Shown here: positions 48,819-57,283 of the stretch, in pieces | Layout of the letters: each line of letters begins with the position of its first letter | Position numbering within the stretch: the stretch's first letter is position 1 | NCBI GenBank assembly: GCA_024402135.1 | Contig: JAKSJN010000007.1 | Coordinates: forward strand, 83,161-147,160 | Direction of reading: 5' to 3' | DNA length: 64,000 nucleotides | Source: Bacteroidales bacterium | GTDB lineage: Bacteria > Bacteroidota > Bacteroidia > Bacteroidales > UBA932 | Made by a program: the position numbers and the translations under genes | Notes under the pieces: generated by a model | What the model was told of the DNA's origin: nothing | The model's input: only the letters and a program-made list of their open reading frames with translations | The model's database searches: none

Positions 48819-48834
48819 TCATAATCGATTATGA
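48819..48834. promoter_or_regulatory. 16-bp perfect palindrome, candidate operator for susC 2
   Basis: TCATAATCGATTATGA reads the same on both strands. Its centre lies about 92 bp upstream of the predicted susC 2 start and about 160 bp from that of susC 1. A perfect 16-bp palindrome is typical of a dimeric regulator site. No known consensus is recognised. Confidence 0.45.
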
Positions 48835-48905
48835 TTCAGAGTCCTGTTTTTTTTGAAACGGCCACTTTTCCAACGCTAAATAGTGTAAGTATGAGTTAAT
48901 AACGT

Positions 48906-48913
48906 TATATTTG
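48906..48913 (+). promoter_or_regulatory. Candidate -7 box (TATATTTG) for susC 2
   Basis: TAnnTTTG match 99 nt upstream of the ATG at 49012. TGT rather than TTG at the 19-nt position. Confidence 0.55.
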
Positions 48914-49011
48914 CCAGTTGTAATATGGCGGATTGTGTTCAGTAAAACACCTTAAGCCAGCTTACGGACTATTTTGATATAGTTATTATTTATCATATTA
49001 AGTCAAACACA

Positions 49012-52000
49012 ATGTTTAAGGATCTCAAAACAGCCAGCTTGATTCTGGCTCTCGGACTTCTCGCAGGTCCGGCATTTGCTGCTCCGGCTGCCGCCGAGGC
49101 TGCAAGTCAGGTCTCTCAGCAGCAGCGTGCAGCTACTGGTGTTGTTCGCGACTCTAATGGTGCCGGCATTCTCGGTGCCGGTGTAGTTGTGAAGAACAGC
49201 AACAACGGTACTGTCACCACTGAGGACGGTTCCTTCAATCTTGCGGGTGTTTCCAATGGTGCTACACTCGTATTCTCTTGCATCGGCTACAAGGATGTTG
49301 AAGCCGTATGGAATGGTACTCCTCTCGCAATCGTCATGGAAGACGACAGCGAGCTTCTCGACCAGGCAGTCGTTACTGCACTTGGTATCAAGAAGGAGAA
49401 GAAGTCACTCGGTTATGCAATGGAGGAGGTCAACTCTTCCGAGCTCATGAGAAACAAGAGCGCTAACCCTATTTCTTCTCTTTCAGGTAAGGTTGCCGGT
49501 GTGAACATCACCCAGGCCGGTGGTGCCGCTGGTTCTGGTGCCCAGATCATCCTTCGTGGTGCTACCTCTGGTTCAGAGGGCAAGGACAGCCAGCCTCTCT
49601 TCGTTGTCGACGGTATCATCTACGATAACTCTTCAAACCTCGTAGGTAATTCCGGCTTCGACGGTACTTCACGTGCCGCAACCACCACTTCAAACCGTTT
49701 GATGGATATCAACCCTGAGGATATCGAGTCCATGTCAGTCCTCAAGGGACCTGCAGCTTCTGCACTTTACGGTTCACGCGCTGCGAACGGTGTCATCATC
49801 ATCAACACCAAGAAGGGTAAGGATGGTTCAGTCGAGGTCAACTTCAACTCAAAGGTTTCATCTTCATGGGTAAGCACTCTTCCTGAGTTCCAGAATCAGT
49901 ACACCCGTGGTTATATCGAGGAGCTTTATCCTGCAGGTGGCGGTCACAGCACTGCTTTCAATGATTTCGCATACACCTCTTGGGGTGAGAAGTCAAATGC
50001 AAAGACTTATGACAACCTCGCCAACTTCTTCCAGACAGGTATCATCCTCGATGAGAGCGTAAGCGTGGCAGGCGGTACCAAGACCAGCAACTTCTACCTC
50101 TCTGGCTCACTCTACGACCAGGACGGTGTCGTTCCAGGAACCGGTTACACCAAGTACACCATGCGTTTCAACGGCGAGCAGAAGATCGGCAAGATCTTCA
50201 CCGTAGGTGCAAACGTTGCATACTCACAGGCACATACCGACAAGACCCTCACCTCTGGCGGTCTTTATGGTTCACAAGGTAACGGTGCTCTCGGCGCAGC
50301 TTACACATGGTCTCCATTCGACGACATGACCCACTACCTCAATGCTGATGGTACACGTTTCCGCATGTTCGGCGACCGTCTCGACCCATGGGATGAGAAG
50401 GAGAACCCTTACTGGATCATCAACAAGGACGCTCTCAGCGACCAGACCAACCGTTTCACCGGTGCCCTCACCGTCAACGCGCAGCTCACCGATTGGTGGA
50501 ACATCACCTATCGTCTCGGTATCGATACCTACGATCAGGTAAACCGCAACCGTATGGCTGCAAACTCAGTTCTCAAGCAGGTATGGCAGAACGGTATGAT
50601 GTCTGACAACACCCGCAAGTATCAGTATCTCTCACACAACATCACTTCGAACATGAACAAGAAGTTCGGTGACTTCGAGCTTGGCGCACTCCTCGGTGCC
50701 CAGACCGATGATACCAGCAGCGAGAGCATCTACATGATGGCTTACAACTTCTCAGTTCCTGAGTTCTTCTCTTACGCAAACGCAACCAACAACAACAAGC
50801 AGTTCTCTCACGGCTCATCACAGAAGAGACTTGTCGGTGTATTCGGCGAGGCTCGCGCAGCTTGGAAGAACATGCTCTTCCTCACCGTTACCGGACGTAA
50901 TGACTGGACCTCTACCCTTCCTGTAGAGAACCGTTCATACTTCTATCCATCAGTCAGCGGTTCATTCGTATTCACCGAACTCCTTCCAAAGAATGACATC
51001 CTTTCATTCGGTAAGATCCGTGCATCATGGGCAAAGGTAGGTAAGGACACAGGCGCATACGAGACCAACACCGCTCTCTGGCCAGTAGGAACATATATCG
51101 GTGATGTCATCGGTGTAGGTAACAGCTGGACCCGTGGTAACCCATACCTCAAGCCTGAGATGACCAAGTCTACCGAAATCGGTGTTGAACTCGGCTTCTT
51201 TAATGGACGTCTCCACATCGACTACGCTTACTACACCAACGATTCATACAACCAGATCCTTTCACCTCGTGGACCTCAGTCTACCGGTTACATCTTCTGC
51301 TCTATCAACGCGGGTAATGTATACAACAAGGGTCAGGAGCTCTCTATCAGCGGTACTCCTATCGAGACCAGAAACTTCACATGGGACGCTACCCTCAACC
51401 TTGCAGGCAACCGTGGTACTCTTGACGGCCTTCCAACCGGAACCGACGTTATGTACGTTACCGATGTTCAGTATGCAGGCATGAAGGCTGCTTCTTACAA
51501 CGGCGGTCACTTCATGGGTATTGCAGGTACCGAGTGGATCTACAATGAGGATGGCAAGCTCGTTCTCGACAAGAACGGCATGCCTACCTACACCACTACC
51601 CTCTCAGAGGTTGGTAACCGTGAGGCTAAGATGAACGGTGGTTTCAACAACAACTTCACCTGGAAGAATCTTTCATTCAACATGCTTTGGGAGTTCAGCT
51701 TCGGTGCTGACGTTGTAAACGGTACAAGATACGCTATGGATGCTGCCGGTACCAGCGCAGCTTCTGCAAAGTGGCGTAACGAGCCTCTTACCATTTCCGG
51801 CGTGAACGAGGCAGGCGAGCCTGTTTCATACACCTGGAAGGCTGGTGAGAACTACGAATTCAACGGCAAGGAGATGAGTGGTTACAACATCATCAAGAAC
51901 TACTATACCGGTTATTACACTCAGCATTCAGCAAACTACATCACCAAGGTGAACCTCTTCCGTCTCCGCTCACTCGGCGTGAACTACCAGCTCCCTGCAA

Positions 52001-52203
52001 AGTGGATGGAGAGAACCGGCTGCATCAAGCGTGCTACTGTTTCTATGTCTGCAAACAACCTTCTCCTCTTCACCAACTACGAGGGAGATCCTGAGGTTGC
52101 TGCAGCAGGTGCAGGTGTCGGTGGTTCATCATCAGTCGGCTTCGACTACTGCGGTGTTCCTGCAACATCCGGTGTTACCTTCGGTCTCAACCTGACTTTC
52201 TAA
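49012..52203 (+). CDS. SusC/RagA TonB-dependent outer-membrane transporter (system 2)
   Basis: 1063 residues. A signal peptide (MFKDLKTASLILALGLLAGP to AFA) is followed by an Ala/Gln-rich spacer, a carboxypeptidase-D-like domain (about 40-115), the segment ALGIKKEKKSLGYAMEEV that marks one SusC subgroup, the plug with LRGATSGSEGKDSQPLFVVDG and LKGPAASALYGSRAANGVI, and a barrel ending GLNLTF. It pairs with the SusD 2 lipoprotein 19 nt downstream. Very biased codons suggest heavy expression. It is not a close copy of SusC 1; the two systems look like different subfamilies. Confidence 0.96.
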   Translation: MFKDLKTASLILALGLLAGPAFAAPAAAEAASQVSQQQRAATGVVRDSNGAGILGAGVVVKNSNNGTVTTEDGSFNLAGVSNGATLVFSCIGYKDVEAVWNGTPLAIVMEDDSELLDQAVVTALGIKKEKKSLGYAMEEVNSSELMRNKSANPISSLSGKVAGVNITQAGGAAGSGAQIILRGATSGSEGKDSQPLFVVDGIIYDNSSNLVGNSGFDGTSRAATTTSNRLMDINPEDIESMSVLKGPAASALYGSRAANGVIIINTKKGKDGSVEVNFNSKVSSSWVSTLPEFQNQYTRGYIEELYPAGGGHSTAFNDFAYTSWGEKSNAKTYDNLANFFQTGIILDESVSVAGGTKTSNFYLSGSLYDQDGVVPGTGYTKYTMRFNGEQKIGKIFTVGANVAYSQAHTDKTLTSGGLYGSQGNGALGAAYTWSPFDDMTHYLNADGTRFRMFGDRLDPWDEKENPYWIINKDALSDQTNRFTGALTVNAQLTDWWNITYRLGIDTYDQVNRNRMAANSVLKQVWQNGMMSDNTRKYQYLSHNITSNMNKKFGDFELGALLGAQTDDTSSESIYMMAYNFSVPEFFSYANATNNNKQFSHGSSQKRLVGVFGEARAAWKNMLFLTVTGRNDWTSTLPVENRSYFYPSVSGSFVFTELLPKNDILSFGKIRASWAKVGKDTGAYETNTALWPVGTYIGDVIGVGNSWTRGNPYLKPEMTKSTEIGVELGFFNGRLHIDYAYYTNDSYNQILSPRGPQSTGYIFCSINAGNVYNKGQELSISGTPIETRNFTWDATLNLAGNRGTLDGLPTGTDVMYVTDVQYAGMKAASYNGGHFMGIAGTEWIYNEDGKLVLDKNGMPTYTTTLSEVGNREAKMNGGFNNNFTWKNLSFNMLWEFSFGADVVNGTRYAMDAAGTSAASAKWRNEPLTISGVNEAGEPVSYTWKAGENYEFNGKEMSGYNIIKNYYTGYYTQHSANYITKVNLFRLRSLGVNYQLPAKWMERTGCIKRATVSMSANNLLLFTNYEGDPEVAAAGAGVGGSSSVGFDYCGVPATSGVTFGLNLTF

Positions 52204-52222
52204 TCTTTAAAGGAAAATCATC

Positions 52223-54082
52223 ATGAAAAATATAAAGTCAATCCTGGCTGGCGCCCTCTGCCTGGTTGCTCTGTCTTCATGTAGTGAGTGGCTTGACGTC
52301 AACACCGATCCAGAGAACCCATCTTCTGAGAGTGCAACCTTCCAGACCCGTCTTGCGCACATTGAGTTCTATACCAACAGCGCAACCCAGTTTGCTAACT
52401 GGCGTACCAACTTCCTTATCGGTGACTGGACCCGTTACAGCGGAGGCGGTACCTACTTCAACTCTTCAATCTGGCTTCCACAGTCAGGTGTCTCTACCAC
52501 TCCTTATCAGTGGTGGTTTGTTGGTGCAGCCAACAATATCTCATACATGTACAACAAGGCCATGGAGGTTGGCGCTACCGACTACGCCGGTGTGGCCAAG
52601 ATCATCTGGGCTTATGGTAACATGCTTATGACCGACCTTTATGGTGAGATGCCATACGCAGAGGCCTGCGGTGAGTCTGCAACTCCTAAGTATTCTACCG
52701 GCAAGGAGATCTGGCTCGGTTGTATGGAGTCTCTCGAGGAGGGTATCGACCTTCTCACCAAGGGTCAGCCAGCAGGTCTTCCTTCTCTCGCTCTCGACGA
52801 TTTCTGGATGGGTGGCGACACCCAGAAGTGGATCAGATTCGCAAACCTTCTCAAGGCTCGCTGGATCGTGAAGCTTTCCAAGAAGTCCAACGGCAGCTAC
52901 AAGGACGGCAAGTATGACGCTGACGCCATCCTCCGCGCTCTTGAAGGCGGTCCACAGAGCATCAATGATGACGCTGTCATCTATCATACCGACAACAACA
53001 GCACCACCCATGACGTGCTTGGTTGGGATGAGCCTGTAGATTACTCTCCGCTCTACTCTGTATGCGGTATGAACGGTGGCTACATGGTTACCAAGATGCT
53101 TGTTGACAACCTTGAGAACTTCGCTGGATACGGTGTTGAGGACCCACGTGCAGACGCTATCATTCCTTGGGCATGGTCCGAGAAGAGCGAGAACAGTCCT
53201 GCAGGCCTCAAGTGGAACGGCAACTGGAGAAGATCTATCGGTGTAGATATGGTTTCTGACAAGTCTCCTAACCTCAACGGCGGCCCTCTCCGTGCAAGCT
53301 TCAACGCTACCAAGAATTGGTATATCGATTCTTCAAATCCTGATCGTCTCGGCGATACCCTCTATGTTGAGTGTACAAGCTCATCAAAGGGTTATGCAGC
53401 TAACGTAGACCTTCTCTACAGAAGAAACGGTACCAACGCTTCTAAGGAGTCTGGTTCATTCTACTCGCGCGTTTCTTCACCTACCTTCCTCGGAACCTAT
53501 TCAGAGGCTTGTTTCATCAAGGCTGAGGTTCTTTTCAACAAGGGTGACAAGAATGGTGCATACGAGGCTTACAAGGCTGGTATCAAGGCGTCTATGGACG
53601 AGATGAACGTCATGCTCAGGAAGTGGACCGCAGAGGATGCTTCGCTCCTCGATTGCCCTTCATTCGTTCCTATGGAGCAGGGTGCAATGGACAACTTCCT
53701 CGCTAACGGTATCGGTTCATCAAGTGACCTTACCCTCGGCAAGATCATGACCCAGAAGAGAATTGCAATGCACTTCTCTGTAGAGCTCTGGAATGATGCA
53801 CGTCGTTACGACTACAATCCTGAGATCTTCCTCGGCTTCGGTGTTCCTGCACAGTACTACAAGAGCGTTGCTGCTCAGCAGGCAGTTCCAATGGGCAAGC
53901 AGCCACGTCGTTGGCAGCAGTGCTCACACGAGCTCAACTACAACGTAGTAAACCTCCACGAGATCGGAAACCAGGTTCCTGGTGCTGATATGTCAGCTGA
54001 GAAGGCCGACGGTACCAAGTGCTGGAACGCAGCTCTCGACGTTTGGTCAATTCCTGTATGGTGGGATTCTACCCAGGAGTAA
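52223..54082 (+). CDS. SusD-like nutrient-binding lipoprotein, SusD-like_2 type (system 2)
   Basis: 619 residues. The lipobox is LSSC (Cys20), followed by SEWLDVNTDPENPS, the start typical of the second SusD-like family whose members pair with SusC proteins of the KREKK/LGYA subgroup. Helical TPR-like units are present, with LLKARWIVKLSKKSNG and the C-terminal QKRIAMHFSVELWNDARRYD that corresponds to the conserved R-x-E-LWND block. It would cap SusC 2. No neighbouring enzyme defines its ligand. Confidence 0.93.
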   Translation: MKNIKSILAGALCLVALSSCSEWLDVNTDPENPSSESATFQTRLAHIEFYTNSATQFANWRTNFLIGDWTRYSGGGTYFNSSIWLPQSGVSTTPYQWWFVGAANNISYMYNKAMEVGATDYAGVAKIIWAYGNMLMTDLYGEMPYAEACGESATPKYSTGKEIWLGCMESLEEGIDLLTKGQPAGLPSLALDDFWMGGDTQKWIRFANLLKARWIVKLSKKSNGSYKDGKYDADAILRALEGGPQSINDDAVIYHTDNNSTTHDVLGWDEPVDYSPLYSVCGMNGGYMVTKMLVDNLENFAGYGVEDPRADAIIPWAWSEKSENSPAGLKWNGNWRRSIGVDMVSDKSPNLNGGPLRASFNATKNWYIDSSNPDRLGDTLYVECTSSSKGYAANVDLLYRRNGTNASKESGSFYSRVSSPTFLGTYSEACFIKAEVLFNKGDKNGAYEAYKAGIKASMDEMNVMLRKWTAEDASLLDCPSFVPMEQGAMDNFLANGIGSSSDLTLGKIMTQKRIAMHFSVELWNDARRYDYNPEIFLGFGVPAQYYKSVAAQQAVPMGKQPRRWQQCSHELNYNVVNLHEIGNQVPGADMSAEKADGTKCWNAALDVWSIPVWWDSTQE

Positions 54083-54099
54083 TCAAACTCACATAAACG

Positions 54100-54133
54100 A
54101 AAAAGGGACCTTGATTCGAGGTCCCTTTTTTTG
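54100..54133 (+). terminator. Rho-independent terminator of the susC 2-susD 2 operon
   Basis: AAAGGGACCT (54102-54111) pairs with AGGTCCCTTT (54119-54128), followed by a T-run. Confidence 0.93.
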
Positions 54134-54163
54134 TCAAGTTTTTCAAGGTCAGAAATATGACCT

Positions 54164-54199
54164 TATAAAAAATAACCGGAGACTCTCACGAGCCCCCGG
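54164..54199 (-). terminator. Rho-independent terminator of gdhA
   Basis: On the minus strand CCGGGGGCTC (54199-54190) pairs with GAGTCTCCGG (54185-54176) around GTGA, with two G-T wobbles, followed by TTATTTTTTAT. Confidence 0.8.
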
Positions 54200-54262
54200 C
54201 TTCTCATATCTGGATTGTAATGATTGCCCCGAATTTCTTCGGGAAAGTGATGATTGTGTCGA

Positions 54263-55612
54263 TCATACAAGACCCTGTGAGAGCATTGCATCAGCAACCT
54301 TCATGAAGCCTGCGATGTTTGCACCCTTCACATAGTTCACGTAACCGTCAGCCTCGGTACCATACTTGACACAGGTATCGTGGATGCTGGTCATAATGTC
54401 GTGGAGCTTCTTGTCAACCTCCTCAGCGGTCCAAGAGATACGCATTGAGTTCTGGGTCATCTCAAGGCCAGAGGTAGCAACACCACCGGCGTTGGAAGCC
54501 TTGCCAGGAGAGTAGAGGATCTTTGCGTTCTGGAATACTGCGATAGCCTCAGGAGTAGTAGGCATGTTTGCACCCTCGACAACGCAGATACAGCCGTTTG
54601 CCACGAGAGTCTTTGCCTGCTCCTCGTTGATCTCGTTCTGGGTTGCGCAAGGCATTGCGATGTCACACTTGACACCCCATGGACGCTCGCCTGCGAAATA
54701 CTGAGCTGATGGATATTTCTCTGCATACTCACGGATACGTCCGCGGTATACGTTCTTAAGCATGAATACGTAGTTGAGCTTCTCCTCGTCGATTCCGTCT
54801 GGGTCATAAATATAACCGTTGGAGTCAGACAGGGTGACAACCTTTGCACCGAGCTGGGTAGCCTTGCGGACTGCGTACTGTGCCACATTGCCTGAACCTG
54901 ATACGCAGACGGTCTTGCCTGCATATGAGTCGCCCTTGGTCTCGAGCATTGCCTGACCGAAGTAGCATGCACCGTAACCGGTAGCCTCAGGACGGATGAG
55001 TGAACCGCCGAAGCTGAGTCCCTTGCCGGTAAGGGTGCCAGTGAACTCGTCGCGGAGACGCTTGTACTGTCCGAAGAGGAAACCAACCTCGCGGCCACCT
55101 ACACCGATGTCACCTGCAGGAACGTCGGTATCAGGACCGATGTGACGTGAAAGCTCGGTCATGAAGCTCTGGCAGAAACGCATAACCTCCATGTCGCTCT
55201 TACCCTTAGGATCGAAGTCTGAGCCGCCCTTGCCGCCGCCCATAGGAAGGGTGGTGAGGGAATTCTTGAAGGTCTGCTCGAATGCGAGGAACTTAAGGAT
55301 TGAGAGGTTTACTGATGAGTGGAAACGGAGACCGCCCTTGTAAGGACCGATAGCGCTGTTCATCTGGACACGATAGCCCTTGTTGATCTGGATTTCGCCA
55401 CGGTCGTCTACCCATGGAACGCGGAACATGATCACGCGCTCAGGCTCTGCGATTCTCTCGAGAACCTTCATCTTCATGAGCTGTGGGCTCTCTACGATGT
55501 AGTCTGCTACGCTTTCAACAACCTCGCGGACTGCCTGGTGAAACTCCTTCTCGTTTGGATTCTTCTTTACGATGTCGGCCATGAACTGGTCAACGTATTC
55601 CTGACTTGTCAT
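54263..55612 (-). CDS. gdhA: NADP-type glutamate dehydrogenase
   Basis: 449 residues from the ATG at 55612, the normal length; an in-frame extension upstream to 55699 has no homologous character. It shows the catalytic GGGKGGSDFDPKGKSDMEVM with the active-site Lys, the glutamate-binding GPYKGGLRFH, and the nucleotide-binding VSGSGNVAQYA. It assimilates ammonia into 2-oxoglutarate. High codon bias fits the central role of GDH in nitrogen metabolism of gut Bacteroidota. It has its own terminator. Confidence 0.97.
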   Translation of the reverse strand: MTSQEYVDQFMADIVKKNPNEKEFHQAVREVVESVADYIVESPQLMKMKVLERIAEPERVIMFRVPWVDDRGEIQINKGYRVQMNSAIGPYKGGLRFHSSVNLSILKFLAFEQTFKNSLTTLPMGGGKGGSDFDPKGKSDMEVMRFCQSFMTELSRHIGPDTDVPAGDIGVGGREVGFLFGQYKRLRDEFTGTLTGKGLSFGGSLIRPEATGYGACYFGQAMLETKGDSYAGKTVCVSGSGNVAQYAVRKATQLGAKVVTLSDSNGYIYDPDGIDEEKLNYVFMLKNVYRGRIREYAEKYPSAQYFAGERPWGVKCDIAMPCATQNEINEEQAKTLVANGCICVVEGANMPTTPEAIAVFQNAKILYSPGKASNAGGVATSGLEMTQNSMRISWTAEEVDKKLHDIMTSIHDTCVKYGTEADGYVNYVKGANIAGFMKVADAMLSQGLV

Positions 55613-55681
55613 AATGGAAGTAGTGTGTTTTATTGTTAAGTTGTTCAAAGCCCAATCGGGGCATTTTCGACAATATAGAAA

Positions 55682-55711
55682 GAAAAATCCCCCAATCAAA
55701 CAGATTGGAGG
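55682..55711 (-). terminator. Rho-independent terminator of the cdaA-mutS2-yraN-manC operon
   Basis: Minus-strand CCTCCAATC (55711-55703) pairs with GATTGGGGG (55697-55689) with one G-T pair, followed by ATTTTTC. Confidence 0.75.
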
Positions 55712-55748
55712 ATAAAAATCGTTTTACGGAATATAAAAATAGTCCAGA

Positions 55749-56849
55749 TTATCTGAAATCTTCGTATCCAGGCATTGCGATGTTGGCCTTGATCTCCTTG
55801 ATGTCCTTCTCGTCGCGAGGACATATGAGAAGTACGTCATCGCTGTCTACTACCAGCATGTTTTCAAGTCCCTTGATTGCTACAAGCTTGCCGCTGGAGG
55901 TAGTATAGATGAGCGAACCGGAGGAACTCCTGATGATGGATTTGTCGGCATGGGCTATGTTGCCGTCAGGGTCCCTGTCTGTGAGATAGCTGTAAAGCGA
56001 CTCCCATGTTCCAATGTCACTCCATTTGAAACGGGCAGGCAGAATCCATGCATTGTTGGTCTTCTCAAGGATTGCGATATCGAAGGAAGCCTTCTCACAC
56101 TGCATATAGACTTTCTGGAGGAATACCTTCTCGCTTTCGCCCTCGCCGATCCAGTTCTCCCAGCCTCGGAACGGGCCGGTGATCTGTGGAGCGCATGCTG
56201 CCATCTCGGTACAGAGCCGGTCTGCGCGGCAGACGAATATGCTGGAGTTCCAGAAAAACTCACCGCTGTTGACGAAAACCTCCGCGAGTTCCTTGTCGGG
56301 TTTCTCGGTAAAGGTCTTGATCTTTCTAGGCTGATTCCAGTTGCCGGTAATGGCTCCTCCGACGGCCTGGATGTAACCGTAGTTGGTGTTGGCACGGTCC
56401 GGCACGATGCCCAGTGTTATGAGAACATTGTTCCTTGCCGCATATTCAAGAGCGATCTCAACTGATTCATGGAACAGGTCGATACCGTTTATTATCTGGT
56501 CTGAAGGACTCACTACCAATACGGCCTCAGGATCTCTTTTGAGTATGGAATATGTGGCGAGAGCGATACATGGGCCAGTGTCCCTGCTGTAAGGTTCGAG
56601 GAGAAGATTGCGCTCCGGCAGTTCGGGAATACTCTCTTTTACGAGGTCGTGGTATTTTTCAAGCGTGACCACAAGTATGTTTTCCTCCGGAATCAGTCCG
56701 GAGAAGCGCTCATACGCTATCCTCAGGAAGGTCTTCCCTCCGCTGGCGGTAGGGCAGAGAAACTGCTTCGGGCGGTCCTCGCGGCTGAGAGGCCAAGATC
56801 GCGTTCCGGGTCCGCCGGCAAGGATTACACAGTAGTTATGGTTATTCAT
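55749..56849 (-). CDS. manC: Mannose-1-phosphate guanylyltransferase
   Basis: 366 residues from the ATG at 56849. The nucleotidyltransferase motif ILAGGPGTRSWPLSREDRPKQF and the later FKWSDIGTWESLYSYL, with the sugar-binding FTEKPDKE, identify the GDP-mannose pyrophosphorylase family. It makes GDP-mannose for capsule, LPS or O-glycan synthesis. It lacks the C-terminal isomerase domain of bifunctional forms (length about 366 rather than 470). It is the last gene of an operon with yraN, mutS2 and cdaA. Confidence 0.93.
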   Translation of the reverse strand: MNNHNYCVILAGGPGTRSWPLSREDRPKQFLCPTASGGKTFLRIAYERFSGLIPEENILVVTLEKYHDLVKESIPELPERNLLLEPYSRDTGPCIALATYSILKRDPEAVLVVSPSDQIINGIDLFHESVEIALEYAARNNVLITLGIVPDRANTNYGYIQAVGGAITGNWNQPRKIKTFTEKPDKELAEVFVNSGEFFWNSSIFVCRADRLCTEMAACAPQITGPFRGWENWIGEGESEKVFLQKVYMQCEKASFDIAILEKTNNAWILPARFKWSDIGTWESLYSYLTDRDPDGNIAHADKSIIRSSSGSLIYTTSSGKLVAIKGLENMLVVDSDDVLLICPRDEKDIKEIKANIAMPGYEDFR

Positions 56850-56872
56850 ATATATGGCTTTTAGTTTTAGTG

Positions 56873-57259
56873 TCAATAGTAAACAGGCATATATGCCCGA
56901 GGAAAGTATCTCAATTCGACATCGTCGCCGTCAAACACGACGCTGGCGACATCAAAGAACAGCTCCAGCCCGGCCAGTCCTGCATTCTTTTTCGCCGCCG
57001 ATCTCAACCAGGCCTTTGCTGCGGCTATGATCTTTCTCTGCTTCGTAGCATTCACTGCAAGCTCAGGCTCGGCAGTATAGGGCGCCATCCTGCTTTTGAC
57101 TTCTACAAAATGCAGACCGTCTTCGCTGATTGTGATAAGGTCAACCTCAAGGTGACCGCTTCTCCAGTTCCGGCCGATGACCATGTGGCCCTTGCCGATG
57201 AGGTACTCGCTGACAGCATCTTCTCCCCGCTTTCCCAACTCCATTCTTGCTGTCATCAT
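56873..57259 (-). CDS. yraN: YraN/UPF0102 endonuclease-like protein
   Basis: 128 residues. The pattern ELGKRGEDAVSEYLIGKGH, then GHLEVDLITISEDGLHFVEVKSR, contains the restriction-endonuclease-like core (E, D, ExK). Its cellular role is uncertain. Two adjacent ATG-like starts make the exact first codon uncertain. It sits 24 nt after mutS2 and 23 nt before manC. Confidence 0.92.
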   Translation of the reverse strand: MMTARMELGKRGEDAVSEYLIGKGHMVIGRNWRSGHLEVDLITISEDGLHFVEVKSRMAPYTAEPELAVNATKQRKIIAAAKAWLRSAAKKNAGLAGLELFFDVASVVFDGDDVELRYFPRAYMPVYY

Positions 57260-57283
57260 TGTGTATTATAATGTATGCAGTTA

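Larger units (their letters stand above)
48482..49011. other. Regulatory region between the two divergent susC genes
   Basis: 530 nt without a conventional gene, AT-rich in its middle. From left to right it holds a terminator hairpin, a leader peptide and a promoter for minus-strand susC 1; two perfect palindromes (48708-48721 and 48819-48834); and a -7 box for plus-strand susC 2. No regulator gene (SusR, HTCS, ECF sigma/anti-sigma) lies at this locus, which makes the leader and palindromes the likely control points. Confidence 0.7.

Noticed and set aside
48925-48945. A 6-codon ORF in the susC 2 leader (MADCVQ)
   Set aside because: Such a short frame is expected by chance and it has no associated terminator or competing arms, unlike the susC 1 leader.
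54227-54242. Small hairpin CCCGAA/TTCGGG after gdhA as its terminator
   Set aside because: It is not followed by a T-run on the minus strand; the stronger stem at 54176-54199 with a T-run is the better candidate.
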